63,484 nucleotides of DNA from Eubacterium ramulus ATCC 29099. GTDB taxonomy: Bacteria; Bacillota; Clostridia; Lachnospirales; Lachnospiraceae. Shown here in pieces: positions 35,321-42,398 of the stretch; position 1 is the stretch's first letter; each line of letters begins with the position of its first letter. The notes under the pieces were generated by a model. The model saw nothing but the letters and a program-made list of their open reading frames with translations. It made no database searches and was not told the origin of the DNA. The position numbers and the translations under genes are program-made. The stretch lies in contig NZ_KI271128.1 in the NCBI RefSeq assembly GCF_000469345.1, forward strand, positions 1 through 63,484, written 5' to 3'.

Positions 35321-37237
35321 TCAATCCGATGCAAGTGCTTCCCACTCTTCATACAGACCATCCAGTTTTTCCTGGACTTCCACCTGCTCACTATGCAGTT
35401 TTCCTAGTTTGGCTGAATTAGTAGCCACCGCCGGATCCTGGAACTGTTCCTCCAGCTCCGACAGTTTTTCCTCCAGAGATTCAATTTCTTCCTCAATCTT
35501 TTTCACACGGTTCTGGATTTTGCGCTTTTTGGCCTGCTCTTCTTTCTGAGACTGCCAGTCTGTTTTCCCCTCAGAAACATCTTCTTTCACAACTTCCACC
35601 GTCTCACCGGTATTCAGATAGGCCCGTTCATTTGTTTCTTTTTTCTCCAGATAATAATCATAATTGCCAATGTAATTGACAATCTTCTGCTCTGTCAGAT
35701 TCAGAATCCGGGTCGCTGTCCGGTTAATAAAATAACGGTCATGAGATACAAACAACACCGTTCCTTCATAACGGTTCAGAGCCGATTCCAGAATCTCTTT
35801 GGAAGCGATATCCAGATGATTCGTAGGCTCATCCAAAATCAGGAAGTTTGCCTCAGAGAGCATCAGTTTTGCCAGTGACAGACGACCGCGCTCACCACCA
35901 CTTAAATCACTGACCCGTTTAAACACATCGTCCTCGGTAAATAAAAATGCAGCAAGAATATTTCGAATCCTGGTCTGGGTCAGTTTTGGATAATCGTCCG
36001 CAATCTCCTCCATCAATGTCTTCTCCATATGAAGAACCTGCTGCTCCTGGTCGTAATATCCGATTTTCACATTCGTTCCCAGTGTGAATGAACCTGCATC
36101 TGCATCCACTTTTTCATTTAATATTTTTAAAATCGTTGTTTTTCCGGTTCCGTTCTGACCGATGAGAGCCACCCGTTCGCCACGCTTGATTTCAAAAGAA
36201 ATGTCCTGAAACAGTTTCTTTTGATCATAAGCTTTGGACAGACCTTCCACCCGCAGTACATCGTTTCCGCTAATAACAGAAGGCGTCAGTGTCATATGCA
36301 TCTCAGATTTTTCTTCCTGCGGTTTTTCCAGTACATCTATTTTTGCCAGCTGTTTTTCACGACTCTCCGCACGCTTTATCGATTTTTCACGATTGAAAGA
36401 TTTCAATTTTTCGATAACTGCTTCCTGATGTTTGATTTCCCGCTGCTGATTGTAATAGGCACGCAGTGCTTCCTCCCGGGCAAATGCTGCTTTCTTCGCA
36501 TACTCCGTATAATTGCCGTCAAAAACCGCAGATTTATGCATACTGATCTCCACTACTTTTGTGACAATCCGATCCAGAAAATACCGGTCATGGGCAACAA
36601 TCACAACAGCACCTTTGTAATTCATCAGAAATGTCTCCAGCCACTGAATAGATTCGATATCCAAGTGGTTCGTCGGCTCATCCAACAGGATGATATCCGG
36701 ATGAGTCACCAGCAGACGCGCCAGAGACACACGTGTCTTCTGTCCACCGGACAGTTCGTTGCAGTGTTTCTCAAAATCATCCTCGGAAAATCCAAGACCT
36801 TTTAACACACCGGAAACCTCACTGCGGTATGAATAACCATCCCTGGCTTCAAACTCATGCAGCAGCTTATGGTAGCTCTCCATATAAGATTCCATCTCTT
36901 CTTTTGATACAGACTGCATTCCTTCTTCCAGTTCACGGATTTTCTGCTCCATATCAATGAGCTGGCGTTTTCCTTCCAGTACTGTCTCATAGATTGTCCG
37001 TGCATCGTCCATATCCTGATGCTGTGCCAGATACCCCAGTGTCTTTCCTTTTGCCAGGGTCACCGTACCTTCATCTGCCGGCAGTTCCCCAACAATAATT
37101 TTCAACAGCGTGGATTTTCCGGCACCGTTGATTCCTACAATCGCCACTTTTTCCTGATCTTCCACATGAAAACTCACATTTCGGATCACCGGTTCCACAC
37201 CAAATGATTTGCTGATATTTTGACATGCTAAAATCAT
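35321..37237 (-). CDS. ABC-F ATPase (ribosome-associated, YdiF/Uup-like)
   Basis: A soluble 638-residue protein with two ABC cassettes and no membrane domain. Walker A motifs are GINGAGKST and GQNGTGKTT; signatures are LSGGQKTRVSLARLL and LSGGERGRLSLAKLM; both cassettes have LDEPTNHLDI. A charged helical P-site linker (about 245-310) joins them, and a coiled coil closes the protein (about 560-630). ABC-F proteins act on the ribosome as translation or resistance factors. No resistance-specific feature is evident, so a housekeeping role is likelier. Confidence 0.93.
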   Translation of the reverse strand: MILACQNISKSFGVEPVIRNVSFHVEDQEKVAIVGINGAGKSTLLKIIVGELPADEGTVTLAKGKTLGYLAQHQDMDDARTIYETVLEGKRQLIDMEQKIRELEEGMQSVSKEEMESYMESYHKLLHEFEARDGYSYRSEVSGVLKGLGFSEDDFEKHCNELSGGQKTRVSLARLLVTHPDIILLDEPTNHLDIESIQWLETFLMNYKGAVVIVAHDRYFLDRIVTKVVEISMHKSAVFDGNYTEYAKKAAFAREEALRAYYNQQREIKHQEAVIEKLKSFNREKSIKRAESREKQLAKIDVLEKPQEEKSEMHMTLTPSVISGNDVLRVEGLSKAYDQKKLFQDISFEIKRGERVALIGQNGTGKTTILKILNEKVDADAGSFTLGTNVKIGYYDQEQQVLHMEKTLMEEIADDYPKLTQTRIRNILAAFLFTEDDVFKRVSDLSGGERGRLSLAKLMLSEANFLILDEPTNHLDIASKEILESALNRYEGTVLFVSHDRYFINRTATRILNLTEQKIVNYIGNYDYYLEKKETNERAYLNTGETVEVVKEDVSEGKTDWQSQKEEQAKKRKIQNRVKKIEEEIESLEEKLSELEEQFQDPAVATNSAKLGKLHSEQVEVQEKLDGLYEEWEALASD

Positions 37238-37262
37238 ATGTTTTCTTCCTCACCTTAAAAAT

Positions 37263-37292
37263 GGAATCCTGCAGTCCGCAGGATTCCTGTTT
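37263..37292 (-). terminator. Intrinsic terminator upstream of the ABC-F gene
   Basis: An 11-bp stem (GGAATCCTGC.. and complement, 37263-37287) lies in the 37238-37432 gap. On the minus strand ATTTTT follows it at 37258-37262, consistent with ending the citrate synthase-icd transcript. No gene is seen in the rest of the gap. Confidence 0.8.
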
Positions 37293-37432
37293 TTCATTTT
37301 TCTTTATCGAATCAGTGTCCATTTATGCCGGATAGATCTGAGTCTCTCTGTTCTATCTGACTCTGAACCATGCTTCGTATTTGGCAGCTTGCAGAATCAG
37401 CGATTAAAGCAGCACTGCTTTTTGTGTACTTC

Positions 37433-38644
37433 TTATGCGTACAGTTTCTCCAGTGTCTCACGGATTGCTTTGATAAAATCAAGGCTGTTCAATACAACCG
37501 GGTTTTCTAATTCTGTAATTAATGCCAAATCTTTTGTCATTTTACCAGATTCTATTGTATCAATACAAGCTTTTTCCAGATTATCTGCAAATTTTACTAA
37601 TTCCGGCAGACGATCCAGTTCTCCACGTTTGCGCAATGCACCGGTCCATGCAAAAATCGTTGCTACAGAATTGGTAGATGTCTCCTCGCCGGCCAGATGT
37701 TTGTAATAATGTCTCATAACGGTTCCGTGTGCAGCTTCATACTCGTATACGCCACTTGGGGAAACCAGTACAGAAGTCATCATAGCCAGAGATCCGCATG
37801 CAGAGGAGATCATATCACTCATAACATCACCGTCATAGTTTTTGCAGGCCCAGATAAATCCGCCTTCCGCTTTCATGACACGGGCAACCGCATCATCGAT
37901 CAGTGTGTAGAAATACTCGATGCCTGCAGCCTCAAATTTTTCTTTGTACTCTGCATCATAGATATCCTGGAAAATATCTTTGAATGTATGATCGTATTTT
38001 TTGGAAATCGTATCTTTTGTTGCAAACCAGAGATCCTGCTTCAAATCCAGTGCGTAGTTGAAGCAGCTTCTTGCAAAACTCTCAATGGATTTGCAGATAT
38101 TATGCTGTCCCTGAACGACACCTGCACCTGTAAAGTTGTGTACAAGTTCTCTTACCTCTGTTCCGTCCTCAGCAGTATAAACCAGTTCAACTTTTCCCGG
38201 TCCCGGGATCTTCATCTCAGAAGCTTTGTATACATCACCGTAAGCGTGACGGGCAATGGTGATCGGTTTTTTCCAGTTCTTTACGCATGGCTCAATGCCT
38301 TTTACCTTGATTGGTGTACGAAAAACTGTTCCATCAAGGATCGCACGAATGGTTCCGTTCGGGCTCTTCCACATTTCTTTTAAATTATACTCTTTTACGC
38401 GGGCTGCATTTGGTGTGATAGTTGCACATTTTACAGCTACACCGTATTTCTGTGTGGCATAAGCAGAATCGAAAGTTACCTTGTCGTCTGTTTCATTTCT
38501 GTACTCCAGTCCCAGATCGTAATACTCTGTCTTCAGATCTACAAATGGAAGTAATAACTCGTCTTTGATATATTGCCAGAGAATTCTGGTCATTTCGTCT
38601 CCATCCATTTCAACTAACGGTGTGGTCATTTTAATTTTTTCCAT
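37433..38644 (-). CDS. icd: Isocitrate dehydrogenase (NADP, eukaryote-like type)
   Basis: Oxidatively decarboxylates isocitrate to 2-oxoglutarate. The 403 residues resemble the homodimeric eukaryote-like subfamily ([56 protein letters not shown]) rather than the E. coli type. GGAGG precedes the ATG. It follows the GntR regulator and the citrate synthase in one operon, so the cluster makes 2-oxoglutarate and glutamate precursors. Aconitase is not in the window. Confidence 0.95.
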   Translation of the reverse strand: MEKIKMTTPLVEMDGDEMTRILWQYIKDELLLPFVDLKTEYYDLGLEYRNETDDKVTFDSAYATQKYGVAVKCATITPNAARVKEYNLKEMWKSPNGTIRAILDGTVFRTPIKVKGIEPCVKNWKKPITIARHAYGDVYKASEMKIPGPGKVELVYTAEDGTEVRELVHNFTGAGVVQGQHNICKSIESFARSCFNYALDLKQDLWFATKDTISKKYDHTFKDIFQDIYDAEYKEKFEAAGIEYFYTLIDDAVARVMKAEGGFIWACKNYDGDVMSDMISSACGSLAMMTSVLVSPSGVYEYEAAHGTVMRHYYKHLAGEETSTNSVATIFAWTGALRKRGELDRLPELVKFADNLEKACIDTIESGKMTKDLALITELENPVVLNSLDFIKAIRETLEKLYA

Positions 38645-38663
38645 GGTAATTATCCTCCGATCC

Positions 38664-39353
38664 TTATTTCCCGTTTTTCTGATTCTCTACACTTGATTCC
38701 TGCAGCAGATTATCCCAGCCACAGTGATCGATATTTTCAATGGTTCTCATGATATGTTGATTTGCCAGCATTTGTGCTTTCTCCGGATCATGATCATGAA
38801 TGGCCTGTGCGATCATGCGGTGCTCGTCATTTGATTTTTCAGAACGCTCTTTTGATTTCAAAGTCATCTTACGTACCCGTTGCACATAATTATGAAAATC
38901 TGTCAGTACCCCGGCCAGCACTTTGCTTCCGGATGCCTGATATAATGTCTCATGAAACTTATTATCCAATTCAAATACCTGACCACTATGTCCCTTCGAC
39001 ACATGAAACTCTGTCAGGTATACAATTTCTTCCAGTTCCTCAATCTGCTCCGGAGTGGCTTTTTTCGCTGCCCACTTGGCACACAAACCTTCCATCACAG
39101 ATCGTATCTCATAAATATCATTCAGATCTTCCTTGGAAAATCCGGTCACATGTGCGCCTTTGTTCGGTGTGATAGTCACCAGCCCCTGAAGTTCCAGCTG
39201 ACGCAATGCCTCACGTACCGGAGTCCGGCTGACCCCCAACTCATCGCCTATCGTTTTTTCCTTCAATTCCTCATCCACTGCATATTTGCCGGACAAAATG
39301 TCTTCCTGCAGTTTATGAAATACTTTTTCACTAAGCGAATGGTTATCTCCCAT
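38664..39353 (-). CDS. GntR-family regulator, FCD (FadR-like) type
   Basis: A 229-residue repressor or activator: N-terminal winged helix (about 10-72, including [18 protein letters not shown]) and a C-terminal FCD ligand domain with acidic and His metal-type residues ([39 protein letters not shown]). The ATG at 39353 has AAGGGGG nine bases upstream. It lies between the citrate synthase and icd, and a TTGTATACAA palindrome in the operon promoter fits this family, so autoregulation by a TCA-related acid is inferred. Confidence 0.9.
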   Translation of the reverse strand: MGDNHSLSEKVFHKLQEDILSGKYAVDEELKEKTIGDELGVSRTPVREALRQLELQGLVTITPNKGAHVTGFSKEDLNDIYEIRSVMEGLCAKWAAKKATPEQIEELEEIVYLTEFHVSKGHSGQVFELDNKFHETLYQASGSKVLAGVLTDFHNYVQRVRKMTLKSKERSEKSNDEHRMIAQAIHDHDPEKAQMLANQHIMRTIENIDHCGWDNLLQESSVENQKNGK

Positions 39354-39370
39354 CCTGTTTTGCCCCCTTA

Positions 39371-40753
39371 TTATAAAATAATACCCAGTTCCTGGCAACA
39401 CTCTGTAATTTTAACAACCAGCTCGTTATCTGTCAGAACAGTTACACGGCCTTCATCATACTGCTCATCTACCCAGTCTTTCAGTTTATGCACCAATTCT
39501 GAGTTTTTGTCCAGATGACGCTCCTGCGGCAGTCTGTAATAGCTGTTGATCCAGTGTGCGATTCCAGCCAGACCGGAAGTATTGGAAATAGATACCAGTG
39601 CCGGTCTCTTTAAGAATTTTTCTGTATCAAAAATATTGTAGATTTCTTCGTTTTTCAGCAATCCGTCTGCATGGATTCCGGCTCTTGTTACATTGAAGTT
39701 CTTGCCGGCAAACGGTGTTCTGCTCGGAAGTGTGTAATCCAGATCCTTTTCAAAATAATCAACCAAGTCTGTGATCACGGTAGTATCCATGCCATCCAGT
39801 GTTCCTTTCAGCTGTGCATACTCAAATACCATTGCCTCCAGTGGTGTGTTACCGGTACGTTCACCGATACCAAACAGAGAACAGTTGACACCACAGGCGC
39901 CATACAGCCATGCTGTGGTAGAATTGGTAACCGCTTTATAAAAATCATTGTGTCCATGCCACTCAATCAGTTCAGACGGTACACCGGCATGTGTGGTCAG
40001 ACCGTAAATGATACCCGGTACGCTTCGCGGAATAACAGCACCTGGGAAGTTAACGCCATATCCCATCGTATCGCAGGCACGCACTTTGATCGGAATCTTG
40101 TATTCATCCATCAGTTTCATCAGTTCCACACAAAACGGAATCACAAATCCGTAAATATCAGATCTTGTGATATCTTCCAAATGACAACGTGGGCTGATAC
40201 CTGTCTCCAGACATTCACGGATGACACTCAAATAATGATTCATGGCCTCACGTCTGGTCATTTTCATTTTATAGAAAATATGGTAATCGGAACAGCTGAC
40301 CAGGATACCTGTCTCACGCAGTCCGATATCTTTTACTAATTCAAAATCCTGTTTGCTTGCTCTGATCCAGCTTGTAACTTCCGGAAACTTATATCCGCGT
40401 TCCATACATTTGTAAACTGCATCACGGTCTTTTTTGCTGTACAGGAAAAACTCACTCTGGCGGACAATTCCCTTTGGACCGCCAAGTTTATGCAAATAAT
40501 CGTAAATCGTTACAATCTGATCGGTAGTGTACGGAGCTCTTGACTGCTGTCCGTCACGGAATGTCGTATCTGTGATCCAGATATCGTCCGGCATATTATG
40601 CGGTACAATTCGGTCATTGAACGCAATTTTCGGAATCTCTTCATATGGGAACAGATTTCTAAATGTATTTGGTTCATCTACATCTACCAGCTGATAAAAA
40701 TGCTCTTCCAACTGCAACAGATTATTATGCTTATTCATTACTACTTTACGCAT
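39371..40753 (-). CDS. Re-type citrate synthase (homocitrate-synthase-like)
   Basis: A 460-residue HMGL-like TIM-barrel enzyme. Motifs include ITDTTFRDGQQSRAPYT (metal and substrate), CHLEDITRSD, WHGHNDFY (metal His pair) and NCSLFGIGERTGNTPLE. It resembles isopropylmalate/homocitrate synthases but has the length and features of the Re-citrate synthase known from Clostridium kluyveri and other anaerobes, which joins acetyl-CoA and oxaloacetate. Co-transcription with icd supports that reading; homocitrate synthase is the alternative. GAGGAG precedes the ATG. Confidence 0.85.
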   Translation of the reverse strand: MRKVVMNKHNNLLQLEEHFYQLVDVDEPNTFRNLFPYEEIPKIAFNDRIVPHNMPDDIWITDTTFRDGQQSRAPYTTDQIVTIYDYLHKLGGPKGIVRQSEFFLYSKKDRDAVYKCMERGYKFPEVTSWIRASKQDFELVKDIGLRETGILVSCSDYHIFYKMKMTRREAMNHYLSVIRECLETGISPRCHLEDITRSDIYGFVIPFCVELMKLMDEYKIPIKVRACDTMGYGVNFPGAVIPRSVPGIIYGLTTHAGVPSELIEWHGHNDFYKAVTNSTTAWLYGACGVNCSLFGIGERTGNTPLEAMVFEYAQLKGTLDGMDTTVITDLVDYFEKDLDYTLPSRTPFAGKNFNVTRAGIHADGLLKNEEIYNIFDTEKFLKRPALVSISNTSGLAGIAHWINSYYRLPQERHLDKNSELVHKLKDWVDEQYDEGRVTVLTDNELVVKITECCQELGIIL

Positions 40754-40778
40754 GTTATTCGCTCCTCACCTTATATGC

Positions 40779-40788
40779 TTGTATACAA
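40779..40788. promoter_or_regulatory. Putative GntR operator
   Basis: A perfect 10-base palindrome, TTGTATACAA, starts at the -10 hexamer of the citrate synthase promoter and covers the expected transcription start. GTATAC-centred palindromes are typical for FCD-type GntR regulators, and the operon's own second gene is one. Confidence 0.7.
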
Positions 40789-40816
40789 TCATACATTCTC
40801 TTTTTCACTTTGTCAA
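40788..40816 (-). promoter_or_regulatory. Sigma-A promoter of the citrate synthase-GntR-icd operon
   Basis: TTGACA (40811-40816) and TATGAT (40788-40793) with a 17-base spacer on the minus strand, 34 bases upstream of the start codon. Confidence 0.85.
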
Positions 40817-40947
40817 GTTAAAGCAAAAAATTTTTTATAAAAAAACAGAAAACAGAAAAACAAACAAAAATCAGAACGAATAAACAGAAAATACAATCAA
40901 TGATAAAAAATACGCGTTTTTTTCAGGAAACACTGACAAGCCACATA

Positions 40948-40955
40948 CATACTAT
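40948..40955 (+). promoter_or_regulatory. Possible sporulation (sigma-E/K-like) -10 element
   Basis: CATACTAT fits the CATANNNT -10 pattern of mother-cell sigma factors. It lies 18 bases before the ribosome site of the cysteine-rich gene. A similar CATACATT is just upstream of the gene at 41550. Short motifs like this occur by chance, so this is only a hint. Confidence 0.25.
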
Positions 40956-40987
40956 GAATTGTAAATAAAAATCTGGAGGCTATCAAC

Positions 40988-41221
40988 ATGAGTGATTTAG
41001 CTGCTACAAACTGTGGATGCTCTAACGACAACGGATGCGGATGCAATAACATTATCTGGATTATCTTACTTTTGTGCTGCTGCGGCGGCGGATGTGGAAA
41101 TGGCAACGGCTCTTTCCTGGGTGGAAATGGCTGCAGTGAAGCAATCTGGATCATCCTGCTTCTGTGCTGCTGTGGCGGATACGGTGGAAACAACAATGGA
41201 AACGGCTGTGGCTGCTTCTAA
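40988..41221 (+). CDS. Cys/Gly-rich miniprotein with two WIILLLCCCGG repeats
   Basis: A 77-residue peptide built of two units: a Cys/Asn/Gly-rich segment, then a short hydrophobic core WIILLLCCCGG at about residues 24-34 and 53-63, then a Gly/Asn tail ending CGCF. It has 16 or so cysteines. The ORF is real by its TGGAGG eight bases upstream of the ATG and the terminator directly behind it. Similar small Cys/Gly-rich proteins are annotated in Lachnospiraceae without function. A spore-coat or surface role is plausible, given a resemblance in style to YjcZ/SscA-type spore peptides, but unproven. Confidence 0.8.
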   Translation: MSDLAATNCGCSNDNGCGCNNIIWIILLLCCCGGGCGNGNGSFLGGNGCSEAIWIILLLCCCGGYGGNNNGNGCGCF

Positions 41222-41226
41222 ACCTC

Positions 41227-41258
41227 AAGAACCGGAGGCGTCAACGCCTCCGGTTCTT
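41227..41258 (+). terminator. Strong hairpin after the Cys-rich gene
   Basis: A perfect 14-bp stem (AAGAACCGGAGGCG and complement) with a TCAA loop lies five bases after the stop. It is followed by ATTCTTCTC rather than a pure T run. Its arm also encodes the C-terminus of the small minus-strand ORF. Confidence 0.8.
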
Positions 41259-41381
41259 ATTCTTCTCAGATTCTTTTCTCTGCCACTCCATCTCCTTCTG
41301 CCGTTCCCGTTCTTCCTTTTTCCGCAGGCAGTCTTCATCTATCTCATATACACTTTTACCATCATAAACTAATTTTCCCAT
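41241..41381 (-). CDS. Small 46-residue charged protein
   Basis: A short minus-strand ORF with GGAGG nine bases before its ATG. It begins MGKLVYDGKSVYEIDEDC, continues as a Lys/Glu/Arg-rich helix (RKKEERERQKEMEWQ) and ends in Arg residues before TGA. It has one cysteine and no membrane segment. The ribosome site and the sensible amphipathic composition support expression; I do not recognise the family. Its 3' end lies within the terminator hairpin of the convergent Cys-rich gene. Confidence 0.6.
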   Translation of the reverse strand: MGKLVYDGKSVYEIDEDCLRKKEERERQKEMEWQRKESEKNKNRRR

Positions 41382-41549
41382 ATGCGATATCCTCCATAAT
41401 CAGGCAATGAATTCTCTATTATTATATGAAATAAACTTATTTTCGCCTGTTTTATTTATACTCTTCTCTTTTATTGCTTTCCTTTCATGGATTATAATTT
41501 TCTACTCATAATCGCATACTTTTTTCATACATTATAGAAAACATCAGAT

Positions 41550-41918
41550 ATGGACGTGATATCTCCTATGAATGAACACGAAAACGAACATACACCACCT
41601 GTACTGGATACTCTGATACAAAACCGGCCGATCCAGATGTTAAAAGCCATTGTGCCCTATCTCTACGAGCCACAGCAGCGCATGGTCTCCATGATGGTCC
41701 GGATGATCGAACTGCAGCGCACGATGCAGTTATTTGATGCAGCCCCGGAAATGCAGGCACAGGAATTGCGAATTTGTTCCAACGATTCTCCCACAGAACG
41801 TACCCATCAGATTCTGAATGTCCTGCGGGAATATTGCACACCACAGGAACGGGATCAGATTGACATGATTTTAAATCTTCTCGACCTTACTTCCGTGACC
41901 GGTATTTTAAATATGTAG
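41550..41918 (+). CDS. Small helical protein of unknown function (paralog A)
   Basis: A 122-residue mostly helical soluble protein with Met-rich amphipathic segments (YEPQQRMVSMMVRMIELQRT). Its C-terminal half (LREYCTPQERDQIDMILNLL) matches the end of the protein encoded at 42049-42324 (LRQGLNPTEQQRIDRVLQML), so the two are paralogs. No strong ribosome site precedes ATG 41550; ATG 41568 is an alternative. The function is unknown. Confidence 0.65.
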   Translation: MDVISPMNEHENEHTPPVLDTLIQNRPIQMLKAIVPYLYEPQQRMVSMMVRMIELQRTMQLFDAAPEMQAQELRICSNDSPTERTHQILNVLREYCTPQERDQIDMILNLLDLTSVTGILNM

Positions 41919-42048
41919 AAACAACTAATCACCTTTTTTAAGAAACAAATTTACACCCATCATTAATATGTATAACATTTAGTAAATATTTATCATCCAT
42001 TTGCATTATGTAAATATAGTTATATCTACTATATCAGGAGGATTTTTC

Positions 42049-42324
42049 ATGGATCAGAACTTTTTCACCCAAAACCCTGCTTTTCAAAATATCTCCCCGG
42101 AAAAACTTGCTTTTCTCATGAATTTCATGAATCAGGAAAAACCAGACTCTTCCAGGGATATGATGACATTTCTTATGAGTTTTGTCACAAAGGCAAGAAA
42201 TCAGAATCTCTCTTTTACGACAGACGAAACCGATTTTATTATCCAGCATCTGCGGCAGGGACTAAATCCCACAGAACAGCAGCGCATCGACCGGGTGTTG
42301 CAGATGCTGCGCAGGAAAAAGTAA
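42049..42324 (+). CDS. Small helical protein of unknown function (paralog B)
   Basis: A 91-residue protein with two Met/Phe-rich helices (LAFLMNFMNQ and MMTFLMSFVTKAR) and the C-terminal P-x-E-x-x-x-I-D motif shared with the preceding gene. CAGGAGG lies seven bases before the ATG at 42049. An intrinsic terminator follows its stop. The pair lies in a small-gene patch with the Cys-rich peptide; the role is unknown. Confidence 0.7.
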   Translation: MDQNFFTQNPAFQNISPEKLAFLMNFMNQEKPDSSRDMMTFLMSFVTKARNQNLSFTTDETDFIIQHLRQGLNPTEQQRIDRVLQMLRRKK

Positions 42325-42330
42325 GACAAA

Positions 42331-42369
42331 AGACTGAGCAGAATCCTTATTACTCTGCTCAGTCTTTTT
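42331..42369 (+). terminator. Intrinsic terminator after paralog B
   Basis: A perfect 12-bp stem (AGACTGAGCAGA and complement) with an 11-base loop and TTTTT. It lies seven bases after the stop and also faces the convergent 746-residue gene. Confidence 0.92.
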
Positions 42370-42398
42370 CAAATTACATGCGCCATTTTAAATTATCG

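Noticed and set aside
41227-42372. Hairpins in the small-gene patch considered as CRISPR-like repeats or attachment sites.
   Set aside because: They differ in sequence, are not regularly spaced, and each sits just after a stop codon, as terminators do.
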